DNA from: Hypholoma sublateritium FD-334 SS-4
Taxonomy: Eukaryota > Basidiomycota > Agaricomycetes > Agaricales > Strophariaceae
Assembly: GCA_000827495.1 (NCBI GenBank)
Contig: KN817531.1
Span: forward strand, 62,001 to 126,000
Direction of reading: 5' to 3'
Length of the DNA stretch: 64,000 nucleotides
The stretch's first letter is position 1. Every line of letters starts with the position of its first letter. Shown here piece after piece: positions 1 through 11,288 of this stretch. The position numbers were made by a program, and so were the translations under genes. The notes under the pieces were generated by a model. It saw only the letters and a list, made by a program, of their open reading frames with translations, had not been told where the DNA came from and did not search any database.

Positions 1-170
1 TTGAGCTCGGTGAAAAAGAAGGTGACCATGTTTGGGTACGCGGGATCCGACACATATGGCAGCGCGCCATAAATTGAAGGCTGCGATGGACCACTGCTGA
101 ATGGAGAGTTGGCGGACGAGTATCCTTGTCCGCCTTCGGACCAGCCGCCGAAAGGATGGTGGAAGCTCAT
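1..170 (-). CDS. DUF6593-type protein, N-terminal fragment cut by window edge
   Basis: The reading frame opens with ATG at 168-170 and stays open to the left edge, giving a Gly/Ser/Pro-rich N-terminus (starts MSFHHPFGGWSEGG) followed by PNMVTFFFTEL. A disordered Gly/Pro/Tyr start followed by a beta-strand rich in Phe/Thr resembles Agaricomycete DUF6593 proteins, which are small proteins of unknown role, often present in many copies. Only about 56 residues are visible and the conserved core lies outside the window, so the family call rests on the entry into the domain. No promoter motif was recognised in the bases just upstream. Confidence 0.5.
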   Translation of the reverse strand, partial: MSFHHPFGGWSEGGQGYSSANSPFSSGPSQPSIYGALPYVSDPAYPNMVTFFFTEL

Positions 171-1890
171 AGCGAGGAATATATGGATGTGAGGTTGGTA
201 GATGGATATTTTCCGAAGAGCAGAGAACCCGTGCAGTTCATATAGTGCCAGGACCACCAGAGATCGCCATGAATAAGGTATAGATTAAACTACACAGGAG
301 CCAATGGGCGTCAAGGCGAAACATCTAAGCGTCTCTATCCGTGACTCACACATAGCAAGTCCTTTGAGTGTCGTCACTAGCTAGCCACGTTTTTCCGGAA
401 CGGTGATGGAGGAAGGACAAGTCCTCCGAGTCATGAAGATAATGTCATCGGTTGGTGAATCTGGAATTACTGCACATGAGGTGCGTATCTTCGAAGGCGG
501 TGCCTAGGGTTTCAACCAGTATCAAATCATTCCTTCGACCTCCAACAAGTGGGCCATGTAGAGCAATTTCTCTACTGTTAGCTTGCGGTTAGCGAGCTTC
601 CGCAGCAAAAATAAGCGCACCGCTGCTTCATTAGTATTGCTAGAACTGACGTCAGTTGTTGGCGATTCCAGCTCAACACCACGGGAACGCACCTCGAACA
701 ATTGCGCAGTAGAATCTGCAGCTGCCTCGGGGAATGCATCGCCCTAAACTGAGAAGGTTGACCTGGATGAATGCAGTATGTGCAGTTGTCAATCCATCAC
801 GAATTCACCATCAAAAGTAACCCACGGCGGTGATGGCATGTCTGTTGACTACGTCACATGTTCTCATTATAATCGCGCCTCCGCACCGTGACGGCGCATG
901 TTCGAAGGGAATACTTACCTCTCTGTCACTAAACTTACAGATCTACCCAGCCTTGAATTGAGCCCAAAAGCAAGTTCCAGTGCTTCAGTATTGACTCATT
1001 ATCATTTCAGACTCTTGTCAAGTGGCGGCATAAAAGCCCGTCTTGAGCCTGTCTATTATTTTGACTTGATTTTCACAAGTGACTCGGCCGATGACTTGTT
1101 TGAGCAGTTGCAGCTCAGCAAAAACCAAGCAGGAACGAGCGCTTGTTGGACCCTTGATTAATATCCCAGTCCGCGAAGAGACCTTGAACTTACTTAATCC
1201 AAGTGGAATATAATATTGAATCAACGGCGAGCTGCGAGTTGGTGAGCCGCCAATATCAGTACACCTGGGAGAAAGATATGGCACTGGCAGATGAGAACGT
1301 TTCTTACTATCCATAGGATCTCTGAGCGACGAGCGTCAAACAGTGATTAAACCGGCGTTGGGTAGTCGACGAAAAATGCAGTCAAATCTGCAATAAATCT
1401 ACTACAGGAAATCATCAAAACCCAGAAGAGATGAAACTCAGTATAAGTTTGGCATAAGTTCGACATTGAATTGATTAACTTATGATCCACGAATCCTGCA
1501 TAATGACTATGAGCATTATTAATAATATTATAGCAATCACCCTTGTGGGCGTTTGTTGAATTCGAACGATGTCAGAAAATTCAAAGGCGCTGCGTGAATA
1601 AATATGTACTAATTATTCAATTCAGAATATTTGGAATTTGGAATCCACGCCACCAATTTGTGCATAGCTCACATAGTACTGACAAGGCAGCCAGATGAGA
1701 TACCCGAAACGAATAGATTTGATGTGCGCGGCACAACAGCGATGATATGATTATTGAAGATTGCCCAAAGTGATTATTAAAACAAGGAAAGAATCGTGCA
1801 AAACATGATATGTTTACAGAGTACACTAGCAAAATCTAGACACCTGTCTGTTCCAAGTGTAAAGACGGCTTCAGTGCAAACGAGTGTCTT
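171..1890. other. Intergenic, with one possible minus-strand terminal exon (522-743)
   Basis: No recognisable gene. On the minus strand 743-522 is open after a possible acceptor TTTAG at 744-748. It reads from GDAFPEAAADSTAQLFEV to a TGA at 522-524 and is charged and helix-forming near its end (KLANRKLTVEKLL). This could be the last exon of an unrecognised gene or of an extension of a neighbour, but I found no convincing upstream exon. The ORFs at 898-1161 (+) and 1018-1314 (-) overlap each other, have no introns and no family resemblance, and are treated as chance. Confidence 0.25.
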
Positions 1891-2565
<675 letters not shown>

Positions 2566-4495
2566 CTCGGACTGAAACTTAGACGACTAAAGGGTGAGAA
2601 ACTGCGGTACGATTTGGATCGCACGAGATCAAGTCGATTTGGGAGGAATAGGCCACAGGCGAAAGGGTGGACGCAGGAATGCGATTTTAGGGCGATAGAG
2701 GAATTTTGAGGGGCTGATGAGAAAACAAAAGCGGCCTTAGGAGCGGAGAGACTTACCGGCTGAGGGAGAACGCAGAACAACGATGGCGACCAGCTGGTGG
2801 TGGTCAAGGGATAAGGTGCACCCTGCTTGTTTGGCTTCTGTTTTGTACAGCGCTGCAGATACACACGAGTGCGCTTAGTCAGCAACGCCGCCCGCTGAAT
2901 TTTGACTGCCCGCACACAGCCTCTGCAAGTATGTTTAACTACAACCAAAAATAATCTGCTATCCTCGCTCGGCATGGTATTCTCTTGGGATTTTCGTAAT
3001 TTTAGCCCTGTACATATATGCGACTAGAAATTTGGATTTGGATTCCGACTCGATTCCAACTGAACAACTAGCTGTAGAGTTAACTCATTGAAGTTGACTA
3101 CTTAGAGTACTATCACGTACGGTATGATCATCTTACCCCAGCTCGGCCTGTTTAACAGCTTTGTGCACAGCCTATCGATTATCAATGAGTACGCTATCCC
3201 GCGGAACAGCCTCGCTAAGTAATGCAGGCCATTCACGATTAATATTTCCAACGGGCCCATCGACGACGACGATTACCAGGATAGGACATCGCGCCCATCT
3301 GTTGCGCTCGCAGGCCCGAGCTTGATCCATCAAAACCTCCCGACGAAACTTGTTTAATCAGACGATTGGCGGGGAGCCGGTGTGTGAACCGCTGGGTGCT
3401 TGTCGTTTTGCGCAGATGCACAGATTATGCATATAAGCATATTGTCTATGTATCACCGATCGCGGTTGTAGGCAAGCTGTAGTAGGATTAGAATAATAAG
3501 TAGTATCTACGTTTTCCATCATGTTGTATGCCCACTCCTTATTCTGATATTTTACACATGTCAGGAATACACGGGGCCAGTTACCTCCATCTTTCGTTAC
3601 CTCCGTCTTTCGAGCATCCTCGACGTGGAAGCATGACAAAACCGAGGCAAACGACCGGGATTGACTGTTGTCCAACTATCGGCTGAGGATGAACCGTCGA
3701 AAAAAAAGCATCCCCGGCGGAAGCACAAAAAAACGAGGCAAATAACCCAGAATAATTTTTGTCCAAGTATGTGTCGGTTGAGTATATGAACCATCGAAAA
3801 AAAGCATCCCACCAAGATCCCACAACGAGTATCACTGGCAGACCGGACTTCTGATTCCAAGTTCATTCCACAAAAAGTTTTTCCGAGTTCAAACAAATGA
3901 CAATTCGTTCGAGACACGGAATATGTACAGCGCTAACTGGGGTACTGCTCGCTTGTAAAGCTTATTTACGAGCGAGTGGACCCTAGCTCGGTCTCCGAGA
4001 AGCAGGGGTTCGCTCATCGTGATTGAAGCGTGGTGCGATGCAACAAACATTGAGTCCTGCGACAAGCGGCGATAGATATACCTGCCAAATACTCTCCCAT
4101 CGTCCTCTGATACTTACGCTCGTGCACGTGTCCATGGTGGCGGCAGGCTCTTACATCAGGGACATATTGACGAAGCCCATAAGGAGGATCCTGATCTGTA
4201 AATGCAAAACAATTATGAGGCAGCAACCACAAAAGAATAAGTCCGATACTCACCTCGCAACGAACAGCCGAAGGCGCACCAAGGTGTCCTCCCTGAGCTG
4301 ATATTTCAGAAAGAACGCAGCTTCAGGGAAAGAGAATACACATTTTACTTCCTGTATTCTGATTTGCTGTATCCATGCCCCCACAAAACACCACGCACAC
4401 CACCTCCACACCATCTATGATACAATCAAGAATAACACACCTGGATTAGCTGCCAATTTTCCCGTAAATTAGTTTGTAGAAATATACTGTGTCCT
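2566..4495. other. Intergenic region with a diverged tandem repeat, no secure gene
   Basis: No recognised protein. ORFs at 3239-3917 (-) read through a diverged tandem repeat (separate entry) and are not genes. On the minus strand around 4420-4020 there are plausible splice signals, for example donor gtgagt near 4251 and acceptor acag near 4202. They join short open pieces such as FFLKYQLREDTLVRLRLFV, so a small unrecognised gene cannot be excluded. Confidence 0.3.
3628..3811. repeat. Two-copy tandem repeat, period about 91 bp
   Basis: Bases 3628-3718 and 3719-3811 are imperfect copies. Each has gaagca, then an A-rich start and cgaggcaaa, then ttgtccaa and cggttgag/cggctgag, then ccrtcgaaaaaaagcatccc. 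A third partial copy can be seen just to the left around 3605-3628. The copies differ by many substitutions, so the array is old. It has no coding frame worth calling. Confidence 0.6.
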
Positions 4496-7400
4496 TCAGT
4501 CTTCATCTTCATCTTCGTCGTCGTCGTCTTCGTCGTCGCTGACAATGAGAACAGTCGAATCGCGACAATTGTCGGGCCAGCGCGTGATTCGGAATTGCTG
4601 TGTCGTCGCCGCCGTTCGTGATGAGTGCGATTTATTCATATTTGATGTCGCAACCGCATTCGCGTGGGCTACCGAGGCCTCCTCGAATTGCCTAGAATAG
4701 AGGGTACGCATGGGGAAACAAGGAAGAACAGCACATGTTCAGCCATCTCGATCGCGCAGGATCCACAGTCCACAAGTACAGCAGAAAAGATGAACGCACC
4801 GAGTCTTTTCGCGCATGACGCGCATGATCCCGTCCTTCTCGCTCTTCGTGCGTGCTTGCGCCAGCTGTGTCATCAGCGCCTTGCTCTCCAAAATGTGCTC
4901 CTCGAGACGGCGATGCTTCGCGGCGAGCTCAAACCGCACATCTGATGGCGGGGCGCCCCGCGCTGATGGCAGCGGCGCCACCCCAACTGAGGTAGGTTGC
5001 GCCTTCATCGTTTCAATGGTCTGCGTGATAAACGAAACAGCCATGTCCTCCAGCGAGAAGCCTCCATCTACGTGGGCGGAGTCTAACACCGACACCGCGC
5101 CCGCGCCCGCCAGCGCAACTCCGACAGGCGACTCCGCGTGCAGCTGATCCGGCCGCCCTGATGGCGCCGCCGGCGCTGGGGGTGGCTCCGCCTGCACAGC
5201 CGGCTTCCGGCTCTGGAGCACCAGCCTGCGCAGCCGGTCCTCCATCGCCTGCTTCTCGCCCAGGTCCATCGCGGGCTTGACCTGGGGCTGGGGCTGTGGG
5301 GCAGACGCCGGCGCGCTCGCCCTGCTCGCCACCGCCGCGAGTTCCATCTTGCTCTTCGCGATCTTCTCTTCTAGCTCCTTCTGCCGCGCCATGAGCGCGC
5401 GCTTGGTGTAGCTGGGCTCCGTGGGCGCGCTCTTCATCGCCTTGGGCTCGGGCGGCGTGGGGGTCGGCGCTGCCGCTGCCAGTGAGGCTGTCGATACATT
5501 GCGCGGCGGGGGCGGTGCAGCCAGATTGGTTGCTTGTGAGCGTGGCGGCGCCTTGGGCTGTGGCATAGCAAGTGATGGGGTGGGGCGCGGCGGAGTGGGC
5601 GCTTTCGGTGGGGGTGCGGCTGTCGACATACTGACAGGCTTCTGCGTCGCCAGTGGTGGATTGTGAACAGGCGGCGGTAGATGTTGCGACCGCGGGACAA
5701 ACAATGGCGCCATTGCCGAGGGGAGGTATGATGGAGGCGGTTTCTGGACAGGCGGCTTCGCCGGCTGTGCTACGATCTCAAGGGTGGGCGGCGCTGGGAG
5801 CGCACTGCGGACTGGCAGGGTGGGAGGCAATACTGGCACAGACACAGAAATAGGCGACGCCTCGTCGAGGTCCATGTCCATCTCGTCATAATCGTCCAGA
5901 TCGTCGCCTTGGCTGGTTGTCGTATTCATGGCGAGGACACTGGTAACATGTGACTCTGAACGGCCAGCCGACGAGGCTATGGATTCACGGTCGTCTTCGT
6001 CGTTCTGTAACGAGGCGCCGTAGGCAGTCCTATTGACATAGACATCGGCCGACGGAGGAGGTTGGAACTGTTGGGATAGTTGCGCGGAATTTTCGGAATT
6101 CCAAGAAAAAGTATGGGAACCGTTGGCGGATGTGTAGCTAGAAGGCGCTGTATCAAAGGGTGGAGGGCGTGAACCGTCGTTATAGAACATGGGTCGCAGC
6201 GAACCATGAGAGGATGTTGGGGTGGCATCAACCACCTGAGATAGCGTGTCTGAGGATTCGCCCAACTCTACTTGCTGCTGGATTACGCGCCATTCCAACC
6301 GCTGAGCTTCCCTGGCTTTCCGCAGGTCCGCCTCCCGCTGTTTCTTTGCATCTCGCTCCTTAGCAAGGCGGGCCTTCCGCTCTTTCTTCGTCTCCTTCTT
6401 GGGTACAACTTCGCCCTCTTTTTCCATCGACGTATCACCTTCGATCTCACCTTCCTCAATCTCACCAACGCCAGCGCGTGCTCCGACACCCTCGACACGG
6501 TACCACCAGACTTTGATCAGATCCTCCCTGATCTTGCCCTTCAGCTGCTGTGTCTTCATCCCGGCGATATTTGCGCCAAGCTTCGGGCTCGCCCAAGTCT
6601 TGCGCGCCAGCTCCGCCGTGGCGAACTCTATGAGCGCTTTTCCGCCCTGCGCGTCGATGAAGATATGCACAGGCAGCGACCCGCAGGCCGAGCGGCTCCA
6701 CGTGTTGATAAAATCGGGGTTCCGGTGGGATTTCGGTAGCTGCTCGATAACCAGAGTGCGTGCCGGATTGGGCATGTACGACGTACTCCGCTTTTTCATC
6801 TCGCTGCCTGCCTCTCTGGTTGATGCCGAAATGTGGAATATGCCATGCTTGCTGCTGGGATCCAGGTCCGGCATCATGCCTATGGGCGATGTAGACCGGG
6901 GCGGAGGGGGCTTTGATGGAAGGGCGTGGTGTTCCACGGCTTTTGGGGCAGCTGCAAGCGGGGCACTGATCTTCGGGGAGGGTATAGGAGGTGGCAGACT
7001 AGGAGGGGGAGGCGCTTGTATTGATAAGGGAGACTCGCTGGGCGGATTCCTTTGATTGAGTGAGTGGTCTGCAGCCAAGGCCATAGATGACACCCAGTCA
7101 GAAGTCGAGGGAAGGGAAGGGGGTGAAGGCGAATGGCACCGCAGATTGTATCTATCATACGTCGACTGTCGAGGTAGAGTCTCATAAGGATATATGTATG
7201 TCGGCAGATTCTGGGAGCTTGGATAGGACAGATCTTGCGGGACGTGTAGAGGCGGGGGTGTGTATGGAGTATAAATATTCATGTTGCCCCAAGTGGAAAG
7301 TGGGGGTGGATGGGGGAGATTTGACGGGAACGAAGATGGGTACAGCATTGTATTGTTGAGCCAGTTGATGTTCTGCAGCCGCGCTTCCTCAAGGGCTTGC

Positions 7401-7830
7401 CGTTCCGCTTTTCGTCTCCGTTTTCGCGCCTTCTTGCTTTCCGGCTGAGAAAGGCGGTTAACGAGACTGGGATGTACCCGTTGCCCGTTACTCGAGCTGG
7501 CAACGGCAATGTCTTGGCTTGTAAAACTGCTTGTTCGTTTTCTTTTCTTGTCCAGATGCATGGTACTGCCTAAAGACAATGTATTGGTGAGGTCAGAGAG
7601 CCCCACATGCGTCCGTGTGGCCGTTACGCACTGTCAGAGTGCCGGTGGAAGGTTTCCGGTGGAAAGGGTAGAGCAGGCGGTGAGGGACTAAGCATTCTCC
7701 TATCTTCCGTCAAATTTGTTAGGCCAGTTTGCGGTGACGCTTTGGCGTCAGAGCTCTGGTAGAGCTCGTGGAAGACTTCGTCCTCGGAATCATCGATAGC
7801 AATGGGTGAGTTTCGCGTTCCAGCACCCAT
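4496..7830 (-). CDS. Large proline-rich RRM-like protein with acidic tail
   Basis: Three exons (7830-7632, 7569-4800, 4691-4496) sum to 3165 nt, 1054 residues. The start MGAGTRNSPIAIDDSEDEV has a SUMO-interaction-like acidic stretch (IAIDDSEDEV). Residues about 330-410 read ARTLVIEQLPK ... GGKALIEFAT ... KIREDLIKVWWYRV, the beta1 and beta3 pattern of an RNA-recognition motif. This is followed by a highly charged helix (KKERKARLAKERDAKKQREAD) and long Pro/Ala-rich disordered stretches with several PPP runs. The last exon ends in an almost pure Asp/Glu tail after VLIVSDDEDD. The motifs suggest a nuclear RNA-binding or adaptor role; this is inference. I do not recognise a named orthologue. The intron 7631-7570 removes an in-frame ATG, so the start is placed in exon 1. 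Confidence 0.8.
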
Positions 7831-8458
7831 TAGGGATAGTCGTGGCGGAGTCAGGTGGGGTGAAAAGAAAGGTTGAAGAAACAACGAAAGACTCAGTGGT
7901 GTGAGAATTGGACCATATTTGTTCCTCTTCTAGGATCAACAAAACAACACGGTCGCGGCTTGCTCCCAACCTTGTTGCAATCCCAAAGACAATTACAATT
8001 CGTAACAAGGAGTCGCCATGTCATTTGGCGATGGCTTCCTTTGTGAAATGAAGTGTAAATAAATGTATCTTCTATGTATCCCAGAGTAATCTCGACTCCG
8101 AGTCGCTCCATTCAATTGAGCGCCCTGTTCAAACCTATGTGTAATGAAGTTCGAACAATAGAATAGATTCCGCTGAAAATAGACCCCCTCGTTTGTGGAA
8201 TTACACTTGAATTACACCCCGTATGAATCCTCACCTCCTAAGTAGAACTTGCGTGGTCAAGTTGTGATCGAGCTTAGATCAAGCCGCCATCAAGCCGCCA
8301 AATTGCCCCAACATCAACTGCACCCGCCAAGTCATCTGCAGTTTCCCCGGACGCGGCGGCTCAATGCACGATTGAAAGTGGGTCCTACCTGCCCCTGACG
8401 CCTCCTGACCTCGAACCACTTCAAGCAACCTCGGAGCTCAAGGTATTTACGCACCAAT
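7831..8458. promoter_or_regulatory. Divergent intergenic region between the RRM-like and PIG-L genes
   Basis: This 628-bp interval separates two divergently transcribed genes and so must hold both promoters. I see no clear TATA box. ORFs at 7893-8111 (-) and 8332-8784 (-) are short or antisense to the PIG-L exon. Confidence 0.4.
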
Positions 8459-9473
8459 ATGGTCTCGACGTTCCCGCTCGTCGTCCTCGCGCTTTCGCTT
8501 CTGCTAGGAGCGCTGTACACGCCGCTCGACTCCAACGGCACCTTCGCCTCGCAGAAGGCAATGAAGGCCGCCTTGGTCGCGAAGAAGCTCCTGATGGTGA
8601 CTGCGCACCCAGACGACGAAGCCATGTTCTTCGCGCCCACTATTTTAGCGCTCAACGCAAAGGTTGCAGCTGGGGAGATAGAGTTCGCGCTCGTGTGTCT
8701 TTCGAACGGAAACGCAGAGGGCCTTGGCGTGACGCGGACGGCTGAGTTCAAGCACAGTGCGGATGCTCTGGGAATTCCTGCCAATAAATACTGGGTCGTC
8801 GATCATCCGTACGTGTCCATGACGCTTCCTTTACGAATCTTAACTTATTCTAAAAATCAGAGAGTTGGAAGACAACATGACTGCATATTGGGATCCTAAT
8901 GTCATCGCGCAAGTCCTCCAACCATATGTCCTGGACCTTGATATCGATACAGTAAGTCCAACTCTAACTCATCATCGAGAATTTCACACTCATTATATTT
9001 TGTCTACGTAGATTCTAACGTTCGATGAGACGGGCGTCTCCTCGCACCCAAACCATAAATCTGTCCCCGCAGGTGTCCAGACCCTGATAAAAAACCTCGG
9101 AGAAACGTCGTCGAAACCCCCTCTCCGCCTGTACACTCTGGTCTCCTCCTCTATCACCTACAAATACATCAGCATTCTGTCGGTCACGCTCGGCAAGGTC
9201 GATGTGTACGGGTACCGGATGATGCGGCGCTTGGAGAATTACATCATTGATGTCCTCAGCATTTGGTACACCGACCTCCTGAACCCGACCTTCCCTCGCC
9301 ATCCGGACGGCCACGCCATGCCAGAGTTCATCTCGGGATACGAGGGGTACTCGAAGGCGCTGGAGGCAATGCAAGCGCACCAGAGCCAGCTCGTGTGGTT
9401 CAGGTGGTTGTACGTTGCATTCTCAAAGTACATGTGGGTCAACTCCTGGGTTCAGCTGTCAGTACCGTCGTAG
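8459..9473 (+). CDS. GPI12: N-acetylglucosaminyl-phosphatidylinositol de-N-acetylase (PIG-L/Gpi12)
   Basis: Three exons (8459-8808, 8861-8951, 9012-9473) sum to 903 nt, 300 residues, close to the usual family size. A hydrophobic N-terminal segment (residues 2-20, STFPLVVLALSLLLGALY) is the expected single ER membrane anchor. The catalytic metal-binding motif AHPDDEAMFF follows near residue 48. CLSNGNAEGLG, TRTAEF and the later SSHPNHKSV, with further metal ligands, match the LmbE/PIG-L fold. The enzyme removes the acetyl group from GlcNAc-PI on the cytosolic ER face, step two of GPI anchor synthesis. The start is the first ATG in frame with the anchor. The 3' end faces the minus-strand gene at 9556 with only 82 bp between stop codons. 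Confidence 0.93.
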
Positions 9474-9555
9474 TCTAGACAGAAACGGGTTGATGATTCT
9501 GGAGATCTCAAAAAATACATGCATACTGTATAGTATAATTTATAGTCTTGTACCA

Positions 9556-10215
9556 TCAATATCTGGGGCTACTTGAATTGTACACGCGAGATGGGGGACT
9601 GCCTGTACTGCCATTGCCGTTTCCCGAAAACCCAATATTCTTTGCCCAGTTCCGCAGCCAGGTGACACCGCCGCCCTCCTTCGTCGGCAGGCTCTGGTGC
9701 ACGAATGTGCCCATTCGCGAGCCCAGCTGTGCTGAGAACGGCGTGATGTAGTAGCTCGCAAGCGCCCTGATGGCGCACCAGGGGTCAGCCAACGCCGCAC
9801 AGGAGGCACACGGTACTCACCACAGTGCGCCCTGCAAAAGCGGGCTGATGAGCTGGTCGCGCAGCGTCACCCAAATGACGTTCTTCCACTGTACGCGGAT
9901 GATCTCTGAAGGTACCGTGCGCACCGCTGCGCCCGCACCATCGGTGGTTATCTTCGTGTCCTGATCATCGGAATCTGAGGCGGGGTCCACCTGCTCGTAT
10001 TCATCCCCTATCAGCGCGTGGAGGTCCGCGTTAGCGGGGTCTGTGGTGGGCCCAACCCGCTCGACGTCGATGTAGCGGCGCACGCTGCGCACATAGCTGG
10101 ACTCGAAGCGCAGGTCGGGGATGACCGGTAAGAGAGGCACAGGTGTGTGTGCGTGATGCCCATCGAGCTCGAGGTGCTTGCGTTCGTGGAACACAACTGG
10201 CGGGTGTGAGGACAT
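9556..10215 (-). CDS. Small conserved fungal protein, possibly DUF1770 family
   Basis: Two exons (10215-9821, 9766-9556; intron with gtgagt donor) give 606 nt and 201 residues. The N-terminal half is hydrophilic, with VIPDLRFESSYVRSV, then an acidic stretch around DEYEQVDPASDSDD. A hydrophobic segment follows after QWKNVIWVTLRDQLISPL, suggesting one membrane-associated helix near residues 115-145. The 'PDLRFE-SY' block and the late 'RDQ-ISPL-QG' block resemble what I recall of the fungal DUF1770 family, but this is from memory of a pattern, not a search. Function unknown. It converges on the PIG-L gene. Confidence 0.7.
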
Positions 10216-11288
10216 TGGTGAGGGCGGCGCCTATGCAACACACACGGCCGCGGCCGGTGCTTCGGCAAGGCAATTGTCTTATTTGCATTCAGGGAGACAA
10301 CCAAGCAATGGTGACATGTTGTTTGTCGCGTGCCACTACTTACGTTGAACTTGACTGGAACATTTGAACTCGAAAAAAATTTGAACTCGTCCAGGCGATT
10401 GCCAAGCGACTCCCATCCATCTGCTAGGCTTACGGTGGAACGATCAAGTTTCGACGCCTCTTTTCAGCCCCACTCCACAATCTCGTGATATTGGCCCGAT
10501 TTTACCGAACTTTCAAAATTCAATCCTTCGCCGAGCTCCAGGAGACCGAGACCCTCCATGCCTCAACGAGAAGATTCAAAATGTATGGACGGACATGAAT
10601 CTTTTGTTCGAATCGCTTAACCTAATCACTCGGCGACTGCAACATGCACTCGTCACCGAGGAGACGCACCCGTCATCTCCTATGTTACATAGAGAAGAGC
10701 GGACGAGTCCCGTCCCGGGCGCATCGTGTTTGTACGCCGCCTCCGCGTCAAATGGGCATGTTTAAATCAAGCTCGTCTGTGCACATCACCCATAATTGCT
10801 GATGATGAGAACCATGATGTCGATTGGATGTCAATCGGTCTCGGTCTCGATATCATCCCGGCATGATCGTTATGCGCGATATGTGAGCTGCAGACGCACC
10901 AGCTAAGCTTTTTGTTCTGTGATACCGCCGTCACTCGAGGAATCACAATATGTTTCTTTCGCAAAGTTCAAGGGTGACCGAGAACGGCGAGAACACGGAC
11001 GTTGCATGCTTGAGTCGGTGAGCTTGTGTTGGTTCATATGAAGCTCAAAACATGAAAGAAGTCAGCGCTCGGGCAGTCTAATTTTGTCGCCACTGTTTCG
11101 AAAATTTGGATTGCGGCAAATCGTTGGCCGGTAAACTCTTCTCTTGGTGTCCTCTATTATACTTATCATCGCAGAAAAATTCATTTTTAGTTCTCACGAA
11201 ACAGAATTTTTATCTCAGGCTATCGAGTCCGGCGCCTTCTTGCCCAGAACTCGATAACAACCCACCAACATCCACACCTGAGACTGAG
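10216..11288. other. Intergenic, no gene seen
   Basis: No splice-linked open frame or RNA gene recognised. The interval holds the 5' regions of the minus-strand gene ending at 10215 and of the alcohol oxidase starting at 11289. TATA-like sequence (ctattata) occurs near 11153-11160, about 130 bp before the oxidase start. Confidence 0.4.

Noticed and set aside
898..1314. Two overlapping ORFs (898-1161 + and 1018-1314 -) as small genes
   Set aside because: They occupy the same DNA, show no intron structure or known motif, and neither has better codon bias.
3358..3917. Phe/Cys-rich minus-strand ORFs as secreted small proteins
   Set aside because: They are translations of the diverged tandem repeat and differ between overlapping frames.
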